NCBI GenBank assembly: GCA_032622095.1
Contig: CP136064.1
Location: 134,051,129 to 134,115,128 of the forward strand
Reading direction: 5' to 3'
DNA: 64,000 nucleotides
Source: Siphonodentalium dalli
Lineage: Eukaryota > Mollusca > Scaphopoda > Gadilida > Siphonodentaliidae
The translations under genes and the position numbers were made by a program. Positions 54,301 to 60,300 of this stretch are shown here, in pieces. The stretch's first letter is position 1; each line of letters starts with the position of its first letter. The notes below the pieces were generated by a model. The model was given only the letters and a program-made list of their open reading frames with translations, was not told the DNA's origin and searched no databases.

Positions 54301-57300
54301 TTTTCCATTCTCTGTCTGTAGAGTTTGCTCCTGTAACTTTGACAGCTCGAATGCATCTTTGGCATGACCTAAAACACAAGACAGTTATGATACTAGGTAG
54401 TATGAATTACTGACAAAATGTCCAATGACGGGGCAGCAAAATATAACATTTTGAAATCGAGACAGAGATAAACGAGAGTCTGATAACAATCAGCAATAGT
54501 GATAAGTTATTTTCAGCTTGGACACTAAAATCTATTACATTCAATGTTAATCTTCAAGGATTAAAACAATTGTATTTTTTTTAAAGGGCCATAACTCTGT
54601 AAAAAAAAATTGGATCAAACCCAAATTTAATTTTTTTTATCTGTATTTTGGACTGAGAAACCCACATACCAAATGCACTATGAAACAACGTCAACCCAAC
54701 CAAACCTAATGCCAACAGTACTGACATTATTCCTGCTTTGTGTGGTTTGTCGCTGTCAAAACGTCATTAACTTTCGCGGGGAAATGCGATTGCCAATATG
54801 ACGTCGCTTTGGATACAACATATGACGTAACATAACAGTTTACGTGAACGTGCTTTTACTAATTTACTAAACTAGGCCTAAAAAACGGGACCTGTCCAGG
54901 GTAGGTAGGTAGGAATTTAAATTATTTTTATTTTTTTTTATACCCCGCTCGGAGGTGCTCCAAGCTGTATGATATTTCATATTTTGACAACCGAGTAGTC
55001 ATATACAGTCTTAAATTTTATTCCAAAATAGAGGGAACATATTGACACACATTGACAGTGGATAGATAATTAGATATACAAAATTGATAGATTACACTCC
55101 CCATTAAAGGTACTCAATCCGAACAGAGGGTCCCCATCTCAACAGATTCCAACAACAACAATCCGATCAGAGGGTCCAATATTACTATTTCTTTGGCTTT
55201 GGGGGTAAAAAATATTTGATTCAAGTCGAGGAACCCATCAAACAAAGCTCAGAGTTATTAGATATTGATTATTGAAATTTGTTATTTACTCGAGATGAGT
55301 ACTAATAATTGGGTCTGAATTTACAATTTGTAGGTTTACCAAGAACTGTTGAAGGAATAATATACATGTACGTATTCAATTTGTATATTTCCTAGCAACA
55401 ACTGGCTGCAACCGATTTTTTTGACAGTTCACACAAATGGGAGTCACAAACTTATACATTTTCCTGAGTGACAATTTAATTACCCCACCAAATTCCACAC
55501 AACAATACATCGAAATGTGTTGGAAAGTTTTAAACAGCTAGACTGGTCTCTGTGAAAGCTGTGTTTATAATTTATATTTTATTTTATTCTGTGATTGCTA
55601 TATAGCGCTGATTATTTCCAGATTAATTGACCACACCCAGTTAAAATTTAATACCGTTTGTGATATTGTCTAAATTAAAATTAATAGTATCAAAATTATT
55701 TTAAAACTTGAGTTTCTCAATCTTTAAAATTCCAGCGACTGTCTGTGGCATGCAAATTGGGTGAACTCAGTATTGATCACAATGCTGTAAAGATGCCACT
55801 TTATTGACAGTACACATCAATCATGACATGAATAGCTATATTGTAGCTAGGGCCAAAACAAAACTTGCTTGTTTCCTATCATGGAGCCAAAAAATTCCAG
55901 GTAGACAGGTATGGAATTTTTTTTTAAACAAACAATATGTCTAGATCTTTAATGCTTAAATGTATTCTCCTATGTGGAGCCTGTCTATGTATTATGTGGG
56001 AAAGAACTGAATCCAGCTCAATAAGGTGATTAGTTATATATCAAATTTGACAGGAATTTGGCTCCCAGGTGCCTGAGTATTACAAAATAGCAGATATAGC
56101 TATTAAAAAGTCTCCCAAAATCAGACTTAGAAGTCACCTTGCCACTGGAGTTCGCAGACACAAGAGGTGCATGGTGATCGTCAAACAACTGCCTTAAATA
56201 TTATGAGCCACGAAGGCTGCTATGTGATATTCTATACTCTAGTATAGTAGTAGCAGTAGTAATTATTATATTCAAATTAATAGTTTTAATATATGTGCAT
56301 GTATGATCTTGATATCAGTGAGTATTTAGACCTGCCAAAAAAATTCCCACCCTCCCACAAATGCTCAATGTTTGCATCCATACTAGTGTTACACCTTTTA
56401 TTGTCTGCCTATCACTCAAATTTATCGATATATTACCGAGAAATTCTGTGAAACAATCACTTAGTTTAAACAATATTTATTTGAACTAAACAGAACAAAA
56501 TTACAATCACTTGTCTATATGTCCAAACTCATTTGAGTTCTATTAACCAACACCACTTCACATATATAGGTTCAAACATGGACCAAAAGAATTCGTTTTA
56601 TTTTTGTTTAATGTTCCCTATTTTCGAGGTAGTAGTCCGTTCAGAGATTTAAATTTGTAAGTTTGTTTCCAATTATTACCACTTTAGAGGGCGTTCTCTA
56701 GTAGATTAACAGTATTTTACCCGAACGGTAAAAAGCCATAACGCTCGGTATCAAACCGGAAGTTATGCGTTAACGATATTAATGGCCCGCTTCCGGTTGC
56801 GATTTGCTAGGAATCTAATCAAAACGCAACCTAATTTCTGAATTCGGAATTTCTGTTAAAACAAGATTATAGTATATTATTACGAATAAAACTGATAGTT
56901 TACTGTAGTAGATGTAATAACAGATCAACAACACATTCAATGTGAGTAAGTTCCTTAGATATAGCCCTATTTTCGTGGTAAATAATATTAATTAGTCACG
57001 TGACAATTTGTTTGACAACAAACAGACGACACATGGTTTGAATTGTTAAAAGAGTTATTATTTCAGTTGACATATTGCTGCTTACTCACTCGTCTATGTT
57101 CTAGTTGGGTTTCATTTCAGAGAGTGGTAATAATAGTAATAACATGATTTTGTCGGGCGTTAGGTTTATTAACGGCCCTCCATAAATGATTAACAGCCCT
57201 CGGGCCATTAACGGGCCTCGACTTCGTCTCGGGCTTTTAATGAACCCCTCGGGCTGTTAATCATTTCTGTTGGGCCTTTAATAAACCATAACGCCCTCCA

Positions 57301-60300
57301 AAATCAAGTTATTGGTACATGTATATTAACTCCGGTTTGACGGGTTTTGTGAACATGATTTTCAGTTAATTAGTCTAATGACTCATTGAATTAAATTAAT
57401 GACTGCAAGTAATAGAAAACGGAAGATAATTTTGCATATTTGGACAGGCCAATGCAAAGAAATTACCGTGATCCCTGGTGATCCAGGAAAAAATTTAAAT
57501 TACATTCCGGAAAAATTAGGGTTGGGGTTTTTGAACATGGGTCGGTCTGGTTAGCAGAAACACAGTTAATTTTTTTTTAGGGCTAAAAGAAAAATTTATT
57601 TAGTTATATGACAAACATTTTAGACATTTACGAGATGACTCATGTTGTTTTCGCGACGTGGATAACAAAAATGTGCAGCTTTACGTAATTTCCATCATTT
57701 TCCGAATGGCATAGCAACCCGAGTCAGGTCAGTAATATTTATGATTTAAGTAATGATTATTGTTTAAAGTATAAACCATGTAAAGTCTTCATGCAATGAA
57801 TACTGTTATGTTAGCTATGTGAAAAGTAACATTTTGTAGTTTTAATTGAATTGCAATGACGTTTCAGGATTTTGAGCTTTGGGTCGATTTCAAAAGTGTC
57901 AGAATTATTTTTAATCTGACATTTTATTACTATGTCCTTTTCTGTCAGTTCAGAATCCGTGTGGTACCGGTTCACGCACGACAACATGTCTGTGCTATAG
58001 TTGACAGGCGCCATGATGTTTCTAGTCTGATTCATATGAACGCATTTGTGAAGTTTAATGGCTAAAATGCAGGATATATCCGCACACGGAAGTGTTTCCG
58101 CCATATTCAATCGCCATGTGCAATCGGCAAAATATCCGGTTACTTTCGATTTGCTAGTTAATACATATTCCGGCACAAGTATCGCGTGTTTTCTGGTTTC
58201 CGCTTTCGAGAAATCGGCGAGGTTTGGCGAACAATGACGAGGGAATACGAATATACTACAACAACAATGGCGGCACTTCCGTTTTTCGAGAATTGACGAT
58301 ATTTGCAAGGAAATGGTTTACTTGTTTAAGCTAATTATGAGATTGATTAAACTTTTTATCGAACTTACGAATTGTGTACATAAAACTGCCGCTTCTGCAT
58401 GTGAACTTACCTGGATCGTAGTTATGAAGGTTAACGACACGAGGTTACGTCTTATCCGATTGGATAAACCGCTGGCATCCATTTACGAGAAATATTTTTC
58501 CCAAAGTGACTCCCATTCGGAGGAAGAAATACGGAAGCACGAGCGGTCAATACATTCGTATTCTACTGTATAATTTTACGCATCGCTTACTGTCTTTTCT
58601 ATTTTGTCGATATGGTTAAGCACGTGGCTTTCCATACGTTCTAACTGGTGAATTTCAATTGAAATCCTACTTATAAACACATAGCGAGAGCCAGTTTTAA
58701 GGAGCCAATCAAAATGTTTGTTTCATTTTATCTTGGGATAAGAATTAAGATAAAAAAATGGCGTAGCGGAGCTGACACGGCAAGCTTTACGGAAGGAAAA
58801 GTCAACTAAACACTATTTTCTCTTCCGAATTTTAATGAAAACATATGGGTAAATCCTTAAGCAAATGTCAGTTAAAACATATCAAGACTGTTGAGTAAAT
58901 GAGCGGAAGGTATTTTTGTGAAGCTCAATGTTATGTTGATCCAGTACAATTAAAAGCGCATGTCGATATTCGAGTTAGGCGTTGAACTGAAGCGACAGAC
59001 ATAAATCCCATTAGAAATTTAGCTCAATTTAGCTACATGAATCGTGAGCTCAAATATGAGCTCATTTGGCACCTGTGCCGACCTGATTACTTTAATAATA
59101 ATATAGACTATATATAATAGTCGATATACTATATTATTATTATTATTGAACTAATGGTGTGTGCATTTATCATTGAATTTTGATAATAATCTCCAACAAC
59201 TGTACTAGTACGTGGTAGGCCTATGACCTAGACCCAGTTGAGTCACATACATGATATACACATGTATGAGACTCAGATCTCGTCAGTAGTGGCCGGATCT
59301 GATGCTCATACCTTTTCTAATTACAGGCGACAAAGGACTCCTGGTCGCAGATTCTGCTTGGTTCTCTTATTATGGTGACAATAAAGACAAAATTCCACCA
59401 AAAGTTCCGAAATCCGCGCCTTCATGAGCTAAAATAAAGACTTTTGTCATTTGTGCAAAAGAAATTGTTGTCTGTCTGTTTACGGAAGCGATATTTCACC
59501 ACATGTTAATGCTGTTTGTCATGCGCAGTTCAATGTTTCATGATGGTCAATAAAACGTGTACTCCACCCCGAAGACGACTGTTGGAAATGTGTACTTGGA
59601 AGATATTATGGAAAAACTAAATTCTTTTGCTAAATGTTATGCTACTATGCCAATTTATTACATATGTAATAAAAATATTACCGAAAAATTATCAACATAT
59701 ACTTTTTAATAGAATTGTTGCATCGAAAATATACTATTTAAAAAGTGTACTCCAAGCCAGAATGAGAAAAAGTGTAGCCGAGTTAGATCATGCTTTATTA
59801 CCCACTTCTACAAAATGTTGTATTATACTTTCAACAAGTTGTAGAAATATATTGGTGATATGAAGTAATTATTTTATTCAGTGAAACATAATCAGTTCTC
59901 ACATTTGTCATGGTGTCAAAAAATGACATACTCCGGCCCTGACGCCGACTCGGGGAAATTGTGTGTATACCGGTACCGGTACTCGGAAGATATATGGTAT
60001 AATTGCATCACTATACGGTATATATACTTATACCATTGTTAACTTCATTAAAAGTTGAACAAAACAATCATTCTCCTATTATAATAAAGTGTACATCGAA
60101 ATAGCATTAAAAAGTGTAGGCCTACTGCCCTACTCCGGATCCGACTCATACATTTGGCCAATATCGGGGTTTTTTTTTTCATTCAGTGTCTATTTGTTCA
60201 GTTTAATTACGGTACCTACTCTCGTCCTGTATCTGGGATTGGGATAAGCAGACTTCGTGGTAGCCGTTTTGTTATAGTTTTCTTTGTCCTGGTTTTCCCC

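Noticed and set aside
57811-58308. 165-codon minus-strand open frame
   Set aside because: No recognisable domain, composition like random sequence, overlaps a region with non-coding regulatory look; no splice partner identified.
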